Assembly (NCBI GenBank): GCA_024653775.1
Contig: JANLHZ010000221.1
Span: 1-45,026, forward strand
Length of the DNA stretch: 45,026 nt
From: Planctomycetota bacterium
GTDB lineage: Bacteria > Planctomycetota > UBA8742 > JACQVU01 > JANLHZ01
Direction of reading: 5' to 3'
Shown here: one piece after another, positions 1-7,759 of the stretch
Layout: each line of letters opens with the position of its first letter
Position numbering within the stretch: position 1 is the stretch's first letter
Position numbers and translations under genes: made by a program
Notes under the pieces: model-generated
The model's database searches: none
What the model was told of the DNA's origin: nothing
Seen by the model: only the letters and a program-made list of their open reading frames with translations

Positions 1-10
1 GGAAGCCCAC

Positions 11-26
11 AAACCCGTCAGGGTTT
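11..26. repeat. Small hairpin, 6-bp stem with GTCA loop
   Basis: AAACCC (11-16), loop GTCA, GGGTTT (21-26) form a perfect hairpin just before pyruvate kinase. The design of six paired bases around a GTNA loop recurs at 1552-1567 and 29615-29630 with unrelated stem sequences. It could be a repeat or the end of an upstream transcript. Confidence 0.4.
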
Positions 27-54
27 CAATATAAGGCAGATTTCGGGGGAAGCA

Positions 55-1518
55 TTGTTAAAATATACCAAGATTGTCGCGACTCTCGGTCCCGCCACCG
101 ACGGTCCGGAGCTTGAAAAGATAATCGCGGCGGGGGTGGACGTCGTCAGGCTGAACGCGTCACACGGTCAATGGGACGAGCACAAGAAACGAATCGACGA
201 GGTCCGGAAGGTCAACGCTGGAAGAAACGTTCCGGTGTCGATCCTCGTGGACCTCCCGGGGCCGAAGTACCGAACGGTGCTTACCGGAGACAGTCTGAAC
301 CTTGTTCCGGGGGAGACGATCTCGTTTTGCGAAAGCCTCGAATCCCTGAGTATTCCCGGGTTCGCATGCACCGAACCGAGGCTCCCGAAAGCGCTGCACA
401 AAGGCGATCGTGTGCTTCTCTCGGACGGGACGTTCGAACTCCAGGTTACGGAAGAGCACAAGTTCGGCGTTTTCTGCAAAGTGATAATGGGCGGAACGCT
501 GACGAAGAAAAAAGGAATAAACGTTCCGGGCGCGCGGCTCGATCTGCCTACGATAACCGAACTCGACATCAAGTTCGCGACTCTCGCGGTGGAGGAAGGC
601 GTAGACGCGATCGCGCTCAGTTTCGTTCAGAGCGGAGACGACATCCTCACGATGAAGGAGAACCTGCCGCCGGGGAAGATTCCTCCAATCTTCGCGAAAA
701 TCGAGCGGCCCGAGGCGATCGAAAACTTCGAGGGAATTCTCGAACAGACGGACGGCATCCTGATCGCGCGGGGCGACCTTGGAGTGGAGGTCGACATTGA
801 GACGGTGCCCGTGCTTCAGAAGCGGATGATCGCGCGCTGCATCGAAAAAGGCAAGCCGGTGATCACCGCGACGCAGATGCTCGAGAGCATGACCACGAAC
901 CTCCGTCCGACCCGCGCGGAAGTCAGCGACGTCGCAAACGCGGTCCTCGACGGAACCGACGCGGTGATGCTCAGCGGCGAGACCAGCGTCGGCATCGATC
1001 CGTCGAACGTCGTCGACCTGATGGCGAAGATCATCCGGACTACAAGTCATGAGATTCCTTGGCGCAAAACCAACGTCGAAAGACGCGCCGACAAGCCCGG
1101 CGATTACATCGACGCCATCGCCCACGCGGTCGCGGACATCTGCGAAGACGTCGACGCGTCGCTTCTTATCGTCAACACCGAAACCGGACGGACGATAAAC
1201 GCGGTTTCGCGATACCGTCTGAAGATGCCCGTTCTCGCGGTGACGTCCAACAGGCGCACCTTCGGACTGCTTCACTTCGTCTACGGCGTGATCCCGTGCT
1301 TCGCGGAGGAAATCGCGACCCTCGGGCAGCTCGAAGCTTTCGTTTACAGGTTCGCGACCAAGGTCGGAATCGCGAAGTCGCCGAAACCGTGCGTTTACAT
1401 CGCGGGCGAGCCGCTGCACTTAGAGCAGAACACCGACCTCATCCGGATCAGGCCGTTCCCGCGGTCGAGCAAGACCGGGCAGGTCGTGAAGCCACCGGAA
1501 ATTCAGAAACAAGGCTGA
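55..1518 (+). CDS. pyk: Pyruvate kinase
   Basis: Converts phosphoenolpyruvate and ADP to pyruvate and ATP in the last step of glycolysis, in the cytosol. The 487-residue protein opens with TKIVATLGPAT and VVRLNASHG, the start of the A-domain barrel. It carries the active-site signature around FAKIERPEAIENF (about residues 224-236) and the ITATQMLESM...RPTRAEVSDVANAVLDGTDAVMLSGET block (about 277-320). Length is normal for the family. The start is a TTG at 55, chosen because the family N-terminus begins there and GGGGGA lies about 5 nt upstream. A GTNA-loop hairpin lies 34 nt after the stop (1552-1567). No other glycolytic gene is adjacent. Identification is firm; the isozyme or allosteric type cannot be read from the sequence. 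Confidence 0.96.
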   Translation: MLKYTKIVATLGPATDGPELEKIIAAGVDVVRLNASHGQWDEHKKRIDEVRKVNAGRNVPVSILVDLPGPKYRTVLTGDSLNLVPGETISFCESLESLSIPGFACTEPRLPKALHKGDRVLLSDGTFELQVTEEHKFGVFCKVIMGGTLTKKKGINVPGARLDLPTITELDIKFATLAVEEGVDAIALSFVQSGDDILTMKENLPPGKIPPIFAKIERPEAIENFEGILEQTDGILIARGDLGVEVDIETVPVLQKRMIARCIEKGKPVITATQMLESMTTNLRPTRAEVSDVANAVLDGTDAVMLSGETSVGIDPSNVVDLMAKIIRTTSHEIPWRKTNVERRADKPGDYIDAIAHAVADICEDVDASLLIVNTETGRTINAVSRYRLKMPVLAVTSNRRTFGLLHFVYGVIPCFAEEIATLGQLEAFVYRFATKVGIAKSPKPCVYIAGEPLHLEQNTDLIRIRPFPRSSKTGQVVKPPEIQKQG

Positions 1519-1551
1519 TCTGTGTAATTTCAGATTTTTGATTTCAGCCAC

Positions 1552-1567
1552 GCGCCCGTTAGGGCGC
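1552..1567. repeat. Small hairpin, GTTA loop, after pyk
   Basis: GCGCCC (1552-1557), GTTA, GGGCGC (1562-1567), followed by AAAGGTTATCGGG. The copy at 29615-29630 has stem GTGCGC/GCGCAC with the same GTTA loop and the similar 3' flank AAAGATAATCGGC, so the stem changed while pairing was kept. It may also end pyk transcription, but no T-run follows. It is flanked by ATTTCAGATT-type short repeats, which also occur at 7661-7684. Confidence 0.5.
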
Positions 1568-1755
1568 AAAGGTTATCGGGATTTCAGATTGAACATTCTA
1601 CTTCTGACTTCTGCATTCAATTCGTAATTCGTAAGTGCTCCGCATTCTTCTCTATACTACTGACACGCAACTTCTTTGTTTCCCGCGAAGATTTTTGAAA
1701 GGCGCTTACAAACATATCGCCCCTACGGGGCTTTACTCATTCATCCGCACTGTTT

Positions 1756-1920
1756 GCTACAAACATTTCACCCCTGACGGGGTTCATTTTATCGATGCTG
1801 CGATTGTGAAAAAATCTGATGAATCGTGGCACGGGCATCCTGCCCGTGGAACATCGGCGGCCGCCGATGCCACATTAAAAATCTGTGTTCATCGGTGTTA
1901 ATCTGTGGACAAAAAAAATG
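1756..1920. repeat. Dispersed intergenic repeat, copy 1 (filled site)
   Basis: From GCTACAAACATT through the ACCCC-TGA-CGGGGT hairpin to CTGTGGACAAAAAAAATG this stretch matches 44849-44945 almost base for base. The difference is a 58-bp palindromic segment plus a 9-bp duplication (1819-1885), present only here. It fills most of the 456-base gap between pyk and the next gene; no convincing gene lies in that gap. Confidence 0.85.
1819..1876. mobile_element. 58-bp palindromic element with 9-bp target duplication
   Basis: The segment lies between two copies of AAAAATCTG (1810-1818 and 1877-1885). The related repeat at 44849-44945 has one AAAAATCTG (44902-44910) and lacks the segment, so this is a filled/empty-site pair. 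Inside, CACGGGCA-TCC-TGCCCGTG (1830-1848) and CATCGGCGG/CCGCCGATG (1852-1869) are hairpins, enclosed by GTGGCA (1826-1831) and TGCCAC (1868-1873). It encodes nothing and would have to move in trans. The alternative is precise deletion from the 44.9-kb copy between the 9-bp repeats. Confidence 0.72.
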
Positions 1921-1974
1921 AATCCGCGCAATCCGCGGATAGTTTTTGGTTCAGGCTTCGCTTGGCTGTGCGGA

Positions 1975-2577
1975 TCAGAATCCTTCGGTGATGTCGCCGA
2001 CGCGCTTGAAACGGATGCTTTCGAGATGCGCAATGTAGGGCCGGCCTCGAAGTGCGATCACGCGCCTCCCCGCCTCGATAGGATACGGCGCAGGAAGGAT
2101 CATTTCCTCTCGGAGCGATTCGCGGCCGTATCCACCTGTAACAGCGTTCATCAGTCCGGGCTGCATATAGTCCTCGGCTTTGAAGTCCGGAAAATGACTC
2201 CGGAAATAGCTGTTCAGGTGCTCGCCATCGATGAATAGATCAATCGGCCGCGGTTCCTTCGTCGCGTAGCCGATCCAGATTTCGTACAGGCCGTCCCTGC
2301 CGAACGTCGCGGCGTACACCGCCTCGGAGGGAATCTCGTCGCCCGGAACCAGAAGGCCTTCGCCGAAGAGGTCGCTTCCGCGGTTGAGATTTCCGGAGAG
2401 GTATTCCTCCGCGCGGAGCGTGAAGTCGTCGGTGCCTTGCTCTAGAAGCGAAATCCCGAGGATCATCGCGGGCACCATCGCGAACGCGAGCACGCACACG
2501 AAAGTCAGTACCGCTGAGCGCAGTTGAAAGCCGCGGTGAATATTCGCTCGGCCAATCGTGTCCGGATTTTCAGGCAT
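1975..2577 (-). CDS. Hypothetical membrane-anchored protein
   Basis: The 200-residue protein has one hydrophobic segment at about residues 22-45 (AVLTFVCVLAFAMVPAMILG) followed by a mainly polar domain, which suggests an inner-membrane anchor with the bulk outside the cytosol. I do not recognise a family. The soluble part has charged stretches and an EIWIGYATKEP motif with no known catalytic signature. It begins 8 nt after the stop of the FliK-like gene on the same strand, so the two are probably co-transcribed, and a flagellum- or envelope-related role is a guess from position. The coding status is supported by the tight spacing. Confidence 0.7.
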   Translation of the reverse strand: MPENPDTIGRANIHRGFQLRSAVLTFVCVLAFAMVPAMILGISLLEQGTDDFTLRAEEYLSGNLNRGSDLFGEGLLVPGDEIPSEAVYAATFGRDGLYEIWIGYATKEPRPIDLFIDGEHLNSYFRSHFPDFKAEDYMQPGLMNAVTGGYGRESLREEMILPAPYPIEAGRRVIALRGRPYIAHLESIRFKRVGDITEGF

Positions 2578-2585
2578 AGGTCGAG

Positions 2586-4556
2586 TCAGATTCTAAGGTC
2601 CAGCCGCATCACGTTTCCGTCGTCCTTCGCGAAAGTGGCGATGGTGCTTTCCTCGCGGACTTCCGGCTCCGAGCTGCGGGATTTAAGGAACACGTTCGTC
2701 TGATAGCCGATGGAGTTCAGCGATTGTTTCAGCGTTCCGATGCTTTCCTCGAAGAGTCCGCGGGTTACATCTCCATCGAGAGTGAAAACGAGGTCGAGGT
2801 TAGACTGAAGAGCGGTGAGTTTCGCCTCGACCCTTCCGACGTTTGCGGTGTCGAGTCCGATGGCGATGGTAACGGGTTTCGAGGGATCGCGCTTCTTACC
2901 GCCGCCCTGTCGGTACGCGACCTTCAGAGTTCCGCGCCGGGCGAAGTTCTTGTTCTGAAGCGGGATTTCGTAATAGATGACGCGCTGCTCGCCCTCGACG
3001 CTGTGGTGCATCGAGAACATTCTGAACACCTGCGCCCGCGCGGAAATATCCCTCGCCTCCTTGATGGCGTCGCGCAGTTCCGCGAATTTCGGATGCCTCG
3101 CGATAACGTCGCGTTCAAGCTCCACGAGCTGTTCCTTTACGATCCGGAGCCTTGCGATGCTGAGGTTCCGGACGACGTTCCGCGCAAGCTCGCGAACCTG
3201 GTCCTCCGTCCGCTCCTTTCCTGCGAGCGCAATCCGTAGCTGCCTCATGGCTTCGTTTGCCGAAAGCGACCTCCTGTCCGGCGGCGACTGCTCCTTCTCT
3301 TCGAGTCTTGGCCGCGACGCGTCTTCGAACTCCTGCGCCATCGCGCGGAGCAGCCGGAGGGTGTGGTCCGTTTCGAAAAGCCTTTTCGTCGCGGCTTCGA
3401 TTATCGCGCCGAGGTTTCTGAAAATCGCGGAGTCGAACGGATTCGCGACGGTCCTTCGGAGGTCCATCGCCTCGAACTTCTCCGACTTCGTCAGTGTGGA
3501 CGCGTCGAATTCCTTCGCGAGAGCCAGCAGTTCCGGCGGAAGCTGAATCTGGTTTTCCGCGCCCTTTGCCGCGGTCTGAACCGGAGCGTCACCTTCGCTG
3601 AAAAACGCCGCGAACTTGGAAATTAGTTGCTGCGCGCGGTCCCCGATGCCTTCGTCGGTCGTGCTCAGTTCCGTGAACTGCGCGACGAGCCGAGGGGACG
3701 GGATGATGCTCTCCTTTTCGAAAATTACCGCGCCTTCGATCATCTTTTTCAGTAGGCCGACGAGTTCTTCCGTCGAAGCGCTGTGCGTCACGATCGAATC
3801 CGGTCTGCCTGCGGCGTAAGCGTAAGACGCGGACGCAATTGAATTGTCTGCGGAAATCGAAATCGATTGCGTATCGATGGGAGTCTGCGCGTCTAGCGCT
3901 GTTTTCGCTGAAGAATCTATCGCTATGGGCGCGACGTCAGAGGTCGCCATGGAACCAGGTCCGCGGGACGAGGCAGAAACTTCCTGCGAGGTCTGGTCGC
4001 CTTCCGATATCTCAAGGACCGATGACAGTACGCGGACGATCGATTCGACCTCATTCTTGGTGACTGGAAGATTGTAGCGGATCAGAGCCTTGACGATCTC
4101 GAAATTTTCGAGACTTGGCGGTAGTCCGAGGCTGCGAAGGAACGCTGCCTGCTCGCCAGTCGGAGTCAACTTCGTCGATTCGGGCGAAATAACCTTGATT
4201 CCGGACGCAAGTTCCGGAGCGGCCTCTGTTCCGGGCGCGGGCACCTCAGTCTGCTGGATTAGCTTGAACTCGACCTTGCCGTCCTCGCCTACACTAAGGA
4301 GCTTCAGCAGCGCTTCGAACCCGACGCTCAGCGGCTCCGCACTCTGCGCTGCGAACTCGATGTTCTCGCCGACGATCTGGAAAAGGTAGTTAGACGTGGT
4401 GGCGGAAATCAGAGCCTTAACGGTGACGGGAACGTTCGCGCCTTCTTCCAGACCTGAGAGGAAATTCAGCAGGTCGACGGACACTCCCCCCGCAGCCTGC
4501 GAACTGTACGAAGAGCCGCTCGTTAAAATATCCGATGAAAGCGGAATATTCTCCAT
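2586..4556 (-). CDS. FliK-like flagellar hook-length control protein
   Basis: Hook-length control proteins measure the hook and switch the flagellar export gate to filament substrates. The 656-residue protein fits this layout: an N-terminal part rich in Ser, Ala, Glu and Thr with low complexity, and a conserved C-terminal part. In the C-terminal part, a segment at about residues 530-630 (YYEIPLQNKNFARRGTLKVAYRQ, then a region on amplitude and loading of a beta structure) resembles the Flg_hook domain. The region around LRSLGLPPSLENFEIVKAL (about 140-160) matches similar stretches in FliK-like proteins of other phyla. A coiled, Arg/Glu-rich stretch lies at about 400-500. Its only flagellar company here is FlgM at 42.1 kb. 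Family assignment is reasonable but rests on weakly conserved sequence. Confidence 0.68.
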   Translation of the reverse strand: MENIPLSSDILTSGSSYSSQAAGGVSVDLLNFLSGLEEGANVPVTVKALISATTSNYLFQIVGENIEFAAQSAEPLSVGFEALLKLLSVGEDGKVEFKLIQQTEVPAPGTEAAPELASGIKVISPESTKLTPTGEQAAFLRSLGLPPSLENFEIVKALIRYNLPVTKNEVESIVRVLSSVLEISEGDQTSQEVSASSRGPGSMATSDVAPIAIDSSAKTALDAQTPIDTQSISISADNSIASASYAYAAGRPDSIVTHSASTEELVGLLKKMIEGAVIFEKESIIPSPRLVAQFTELSTTDEGIGDRAQQLISKFAAFFSEGDAPVQTAAKGAENQIQLPPELLALAKEFDASTLTKSEKFEAMDLRRTVANPFDSAIFRNLGAIIEAATKRLFETDHTLRLLRAMAQEFEDASRPRLEEKEQSPPDRRSLSANEAMRQLRIALAGKERTEDQVRELARNVVRNLSIARLRIVKEQLVELERDVIARHPKFAELRDAIKEARDISARAQVFRMFSMHHSVEGEQRVIYYEIPLQNKNFARRGTLKVAYRQGGGKKRDPSKPVTIAIGLDTANVGRVEAKLTALQSNLDLVFTLDGDVTRGLFEESIGTLKQSLNSIGYQTNVFLKSRSSEPEVREESTIATFAKDDGNVMRLDLRI

Positions 4557-5082
4557 GAAGGTAACTTTATCACCTTACAAGGTTTTTCAAAACGCCTTTC
4601 CACTGGTAATGAGGCTGAAATTAATAAGTTGTACATCTCGCATCACATCTTCACGCCATCTTCGCTCCGCTCTTGTTCGCCTTATAGCATTCATGCAACG
4701 GCTCTGCGTATCTATCGCCGCAACTCCGGCTTTGCTTTCTCGTGCGAAAGAATCTGACGCAAACTCAGATGTCTCCGGCCCTGTATTTTTTTGTTGCGCA
4801 ACTCTTTACGATCCGCAAAGATCGCGGGTGAAAGATCGCACGTGGTTGTGCTTTGAAGAGGTATCCGGCAAGCACGATTTAGTTCATAAAATAATATGAA
4901 TACTAACTTATTCATACAATTAACAATGAATTGTATTTACATAGCGCTTATAAAAAGACGAACTATATGTTTTTTTATTCTAATATCGCTATCTTCAAGT
5001 CAATATGACTATTTTACTTTGCTCACGACATGAATTCAAGCACAATCCAGCCTTGGAAATCTGAATTCGTGTTCACATCTCG
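4557..5082. other. Gene-free region upstream of the FliK-like gene
   Basis: About 525 bases with no gene I can support. The half nearest the FliK-like gene has average composition. From about 4890 to 5040 it becomes strongly AT-rich and contains ATACAATT (4914-4921) and AATTGTAT (4929-4936), an 8-bp inverted repeat with a 7-nt spacer that could be a regulator site. The promoter of the FliK-like gene should lie in this stretch, but no clear sigma-28 or sigma-54 site was found. Confidence 0.4.
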
Positions 5083-5589
5083 TTAGGCGATCTCGCCGTT
5101 TTTGATGCACTCGACAAGCTGGTCGAGGCAGGTTCCCCAGCCATCGGTGAAACCCATGTCCGAGTGTGCCTTGCAGGTTTCGGGGTCTGGATGAATCGCT
5201 ATCACGGTGTACCTCGTCCCCTTGCTGACGGCTTCGAGCGAGATGACCGCGGTGAAGAGCAGCTCGTGAGTGTTCACAGCCTTCGGGGCCGGGCGGAATC
5301 CGGGGAGCAGCGCCGACGTCCAGACGAGCCGCTTATTCGGGAGGACTTCGAGGTAGCAGCCGGAGCCTGGAAACTCTTGCCCCTCGGGCGAGCGCATCAC
5401 TGTGTTGAACTTGCCGCCTGGACGAAGGTCTACTTCGCAGTGCGCGACACTCCACGGCTTCGGGACGAACCACTTTACGAGGTGCTCGACTTCTGTCCAG
5501 GCTTTCCAAACAAGTTCCACTGGAACGTCGACCGTCCTGTCTAAAACGAGGTCGAGCTGCGGGTTCACTTCGAATCCTTCGATTTTCAT
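5083..5589 (-). CDS. AHSA1/SRPBCC-family protein
   Basis: Members of this START/Bet v 1-fold family have a hydrophobic pocket; their cellular role is usually unknown. The 168 residues show the family features: LVLDRTVDVPVELVWKAWTE near the N-terminus, the W-F-P-K-P-W-S run at about 40-46, DLRPGGKF, and a C-terminal GWGTCLDQLVECI helix. The start has AAAGGA upstream. It overlaps the stop of the ArsR-type gene by four bases (ATGA), so the two are translationally coupled. ArsR-type regulator plus AHSA1 protein is a common bacterial pair, often concerned with small hydrophobic ligands rather than metals. No catalytic function is claimed. Confidence 0.93.
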   Translation of the reverse strand: MKIEGFEVNPQLDLVLDRTVDVPVELVWKAWTEVEHLVKWFVPKPWSVAHCEVDLRPGGKFNTVMRSPEGQEFPGSGCYLEVLPNKRLVWTSALLPGFRPAPKAVNTHELLFTAVISLEAVSKGTRYTVIAIHPDPETCKAHSDMGFTDGWGTCLDQLVECIKNGEIA

Positions 5590-5909
5590 TTTCTGTCCTT
5601 TCCTTTATGCAGGTCTAAAAGATAACTGTCGAGCGCGTCTAACCGCGCGTTCCACTTTTCCCTCACTGCTTTTAACCAATCCTCGATCTCGCCGATGCCG
5701 GAGCTGTCGAGGCTGTAAAGCCGTTTTTGCGCATCCTTCTTCATCTGCACGACTTTCGCTTCCTTCAAAACCTTCAGGTGCTGCGACACCGCGGGCGGGC
5801 TGATGGAGAAGTTCGCGCAGATCGCGCTGGCGGACATTTCGCCGCGTTTCGCGAGAAGTTCCACGATCGCTCTGCGGTTGTTGTCGGCAAGTGCTGCGAA
5901 TGTGTTCAT
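5586..5909 (-). CDS. ArsR-family transcriptional regulator
   Basis: Small winged-helix repressor. MNTFAALADNNRRAIVELLAKRGEMSASAI is the typical family N-terminus, followed by the recognition helix ISPPAVSQHLKVLKEA and the wing VQMKKDAQKRLYSLD. The CxC metal motif of arsenic sensors is absent; there is a single Cys near ICANF, so it is unlikely to sense arsenite. I prefer the ATG at 5909 because relatives begin there; an in-frame ATG at 5921 adds four residues. Neither has a clear ribosome site. A 14-bp-arm palindrome (5928-5959) lies right upstream and is the likely operator, which would make the gene self-repressing. It overlaps the AHSA1 gene downstream and is divergent from the arsenic operon. 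Confidence 0.92.
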   Translation of the reverse strand: MNTFAALADNNRRAIVELLAKRGEMSASAICANFSISPPAVSQHLKVLKEAKVVQMKKDAQKRLYSLDSSGIGEIEDWLKAVREKWNARLDALDSYLLDLHKGKDRK

Positions 5910-5927
5910 AGACGCAATCATATAAGC

Positions 5928-5959
5928 ATATACTTAATTAAGCAATTAATTAAGTATAT
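5928..5959. promoter_or_regulatory. Probable operator of the minus-strand ArsR-type regulator
   Basis: ATATACTTAATTAA (5928-5941), spacer GCAA, TTAATTAAGTATAT (5946-5959): a perfect 14-bp inverted repeat, AT-only apart from one C/G pair per arm. It sits 7-19 bases upstream of the two candidate starts of the ArsR-type gene, where a dimeric winged-helix repressor would block transcription. Confidence 0.7.
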
Positions 5960-6004
5960 TTTATTTTTCTGAATTTGGAATTTCAGATGGACAATTGCGG
6001 TTAG

Positions 6005-6028
6005 ATATTTAGATGCTTAGCTAAATAT
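6005..6028. promoter_or_regulatory. Probable operator of the arsenic operon
   Basis: ATATTTAG (6005-6012) and CTAAATAT (6021-6028) form a perfect inverted repeat with an 8-nt spacer, ending 4 nt before the ATG of the ArsR-ArsC gene. It occupies the place where a ribosome site would be; none is visible. Its sequence differs from the operator at 5928-5959, so each regulator probably has its own site. Confidence 0.62.
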
Positions 6029-6032
6029 AAAA

Positions 6033-6839
6033 ATGATAAGCGCAGACACGACAATCAATATATTCAAAGCGCTCGCGGACAAGAACCGTCTCCGGAGTCT
6101 GCTCGCAATTTCGCGCAAGGGCGAGCTTTGCGCCTGTCAACTGATCGAGTTGTTGAAGATATCCGGCGCGACGGTCTCGAACCACATGTCGATCCTCGTC
6201 CGGGCTGGCGCGGTGCTCGGGCGGAAAGACGGCCGCTGGATGTACTACCGTTTGAATCCGGAGTTCGCGGGGTCGAGGCTAATCGAGTGGACGCAGGCTG
6301 TTACCGCGGAAGACGAGGAGTTCAAACTTGACGCGTGTTGCATAGACGAAATTTGCTGCGCGCCGCTCGAATCGATCACGAAAAAACAGCGTGAACGCTG
6401 CTGTCCGGCGAAACTCAAAGTGCTGTTCCTCTGCACGGGGAATTCCTGCAGGAGTCAGATGGCGGAGGGGTTCGCGCGAGCGCTCAAATCCGGCGAGATC
6501 GAGGCGTATTCCGCCGGCGTCGCAACTCACGGCATGAATCCGTTCGCGATGAAGGTGATGGCGGAGGCAGGCGTAGATATAAGCGACCAGCGATCGAAGA
6601 ACGTCAGCGAGCTTTCCGGAGTAGAATTCGATTACGTCGTCACAGTCTGCGATAACGCCGCGCAGAGTTGCCCCGCGTTTCCGGGGAATGCGAAGGTCGT
6701 TCACAAAGCGTTCGACGATCCGCCGAAGCTCGCGAAGGACGCGAAAACCGAAGAGGAGGCGCTTGAACATTACCGTCGGGTGCGGGACGAAATCCGGGCT
6801 TACGTGGAGTCGCTTCCGGGAGTTCTAACAAAGGAGTAA
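6033..6839 (+). CDS. ArsR repressor fused to ArsC arsenate reductase
   Basis: One 268-residue chain combines an arsenite sensor with arsenate reductase. Residues 1-90 are an ArsR winged helix with the classical As(III) site ELCACQL (Cys33, Cys35) and the recognition helix around ISGATVSNHMSIL. Residues 128-268 are a low-molecular-weight phosphatase-fold arsenate reductase. Its P-loop is C134-TGNSC-R140, and a second Cys pair (C206, C213 in VCDNAAQSC) fits the thioredoxin-coupled three-Cys mechanism. The linker holds three Cys-Cys pairs (102/103, 108/109, 123/124). The start at 6033 directly follows a palindrome and has no ribosome site, so translation may be leaderless. It is followed after 4 nt by arsM. 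ArsR-ArsC fusions are known; the vicinal Cys linker is less usual. Confidence 0.95.
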   Translation: MISADTTINIFKALADKNRLRSLLAISRKGELCACQLIELLKISGATVSNHMSILVRAGAVLGRKDGRWMYYRLNPEFAGSRLIEWTQAVTAEDEEFKLDACCIDEICCAPLESITKKQRERCCPAKLKVLFLCTGNSCRSQMAEGFARALKSGEIEAYSAGVATHGMNPFAMKVMAEAGVDISDQRSKNVSELSGVEFDYVVTVCDNAAQSCPAFPGNAKVVHKAFDDPPKLAKDAKTEEEALEHYRRVRDEIRAYVESLPGVLTKE

Positions 6840-6843
6840 CGCT

Positions 6844-7662
6844 ATGATAACGAAAAACGATGCCGTCAGAAAAACCGTGCGCGAGGGCTACGGCGAAATC
6901 GCGAAATCCGGAAGTTCATGCTGCGGACCTTCATCCACCTGCGGCAGTTCCGCGGACGAATTCGCGGAGTCCATCGGGTATGAAAAGGAGGAACTCGCGA
7001 GCATTCCCGCTGGCGCGAACCTCGGACTCAGTTGCGGGAATCCGACTGCGCTTGCGTCGCTCCGCGAAGGGGATGTCGTCCTCGACCTCGGCTCCGGCGC
7101 GGGCTTCGACGTTTTCATCGCCGCGGGGAAGGTTGGCGCGTCCGGCAGAGTCATCGGCGTCGACATGACGCCGGAGATGCTCGAACGCGCGCGCAGGAAC
7201 GCCGCGGGTTTTGACAACGTCGAGTTCCGCCTTGGGGAGATAGAGCACCTGCCCGTGGCGGATCAGGGCGTCGACGTCGTGATCTCGAACTGCGTGATCA
7301 ATCTGTCGCCGGACAAGGCGCAGGTGTGGCGGGAGATCGCGCGGGTTCTGAAACCCGGAGGACGCGCGTGCATCTCCGACATGGCGCTCGTTAATGAACT
7401 TCCGGACTTCGTGAAGGAGTCCGCGGAATCCCTTGTAGGATGCGTTTCAGGCGCGATCACCATCGATGAAACGCGAAAGATGGTCGAAGCCGCCGGGCTC
7501 GTGGACGCGACTTTCGAAGCAAAAGGCGCGGTGGTGGACGCGATGATGGAAAACGTCTCCGACCCTCTTTACAAAGAGGGCGTGAAAATGATCCCCGATG
7601 GAATGAAAGCGAGCGACTTCGTGACGAGTCTAAGCGTCACGGCGCAGAAGCCGCAGGTGTAA
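6844..7662 (+). CDS. arsM: Arsenite S-adenosylmethionine methyltransferase
   Basis: Methylates As(III) to mono-, di- and trimethyl forms using S-adenosylmethionine. The 272-residue protein has the SAM-binding motif [11 protein letters not shown] (about 79-89) and GVDMTPEML. It has three Cys at the positions of the ArsM triad: C64 in GLSCGNP, C150 in SNCVINL and C200 in VGCVSG. An additional Cys cluster, [11 protein letters not shown] (26-33), may help capture arsenite. AAGGAG at 6831-6836 precedes the ATG. It lies between the ArsR-ArsC gene and acr3, so the operon can reduce arsenate, methylate arsenite and pump it out. Confidence 0.95.
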   Translation: MITKNDAVRKTVREGYGEIAKSGSSCCGPSSTCGSSADEFAESIGYEKEELASIPAGANLGLSCGNPTALASLREGDVVLDLGSGAGFDVFIAAGKVGASGRVIGVDMTPEMLERARRNAAGFDNVEFRLGEIEHLPVADQGVDVVISNCVINLSPDKAQVWREIARVLKPGGRACISDMALVNELPDFVKESAESLVGCVSGAITIDETRKMVEAAGLVDATFEAKGAVVDAMMENVSDPLYKEGVKMIPDGMKASDFVTSLSVTAQKPQV

Positions 7663-7759
7663 TTTCAGATTTCAGATTGAACGTCGATATCGACCGCGGA
7701 GATTCAAAATCGAAAATCAAAAATTAAAAATCAACAGTCCTTTCGAGCGCTGGCTCACG

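Noticed and set aside
160-1419. 419-codon open frame on the minus strand opposite pyruvate kinase
   Set aside because: Antisense shadow: Arg/Asp-rich, no family resemblance, fully inside a well-recognised gene; caused by GC-rich third positions.
1635-1901. 88-codon frame after pyruvate kinase
   Set aside because: It lies entirely in dispersed repeat sequence and runs through the inserted palindrome.
4712-4915. 67-codon minus-strand frame in the gap before the FliK-like gene
   Set aside because: No ribosome site, no family resemblance, ends in AT-rich DNA.
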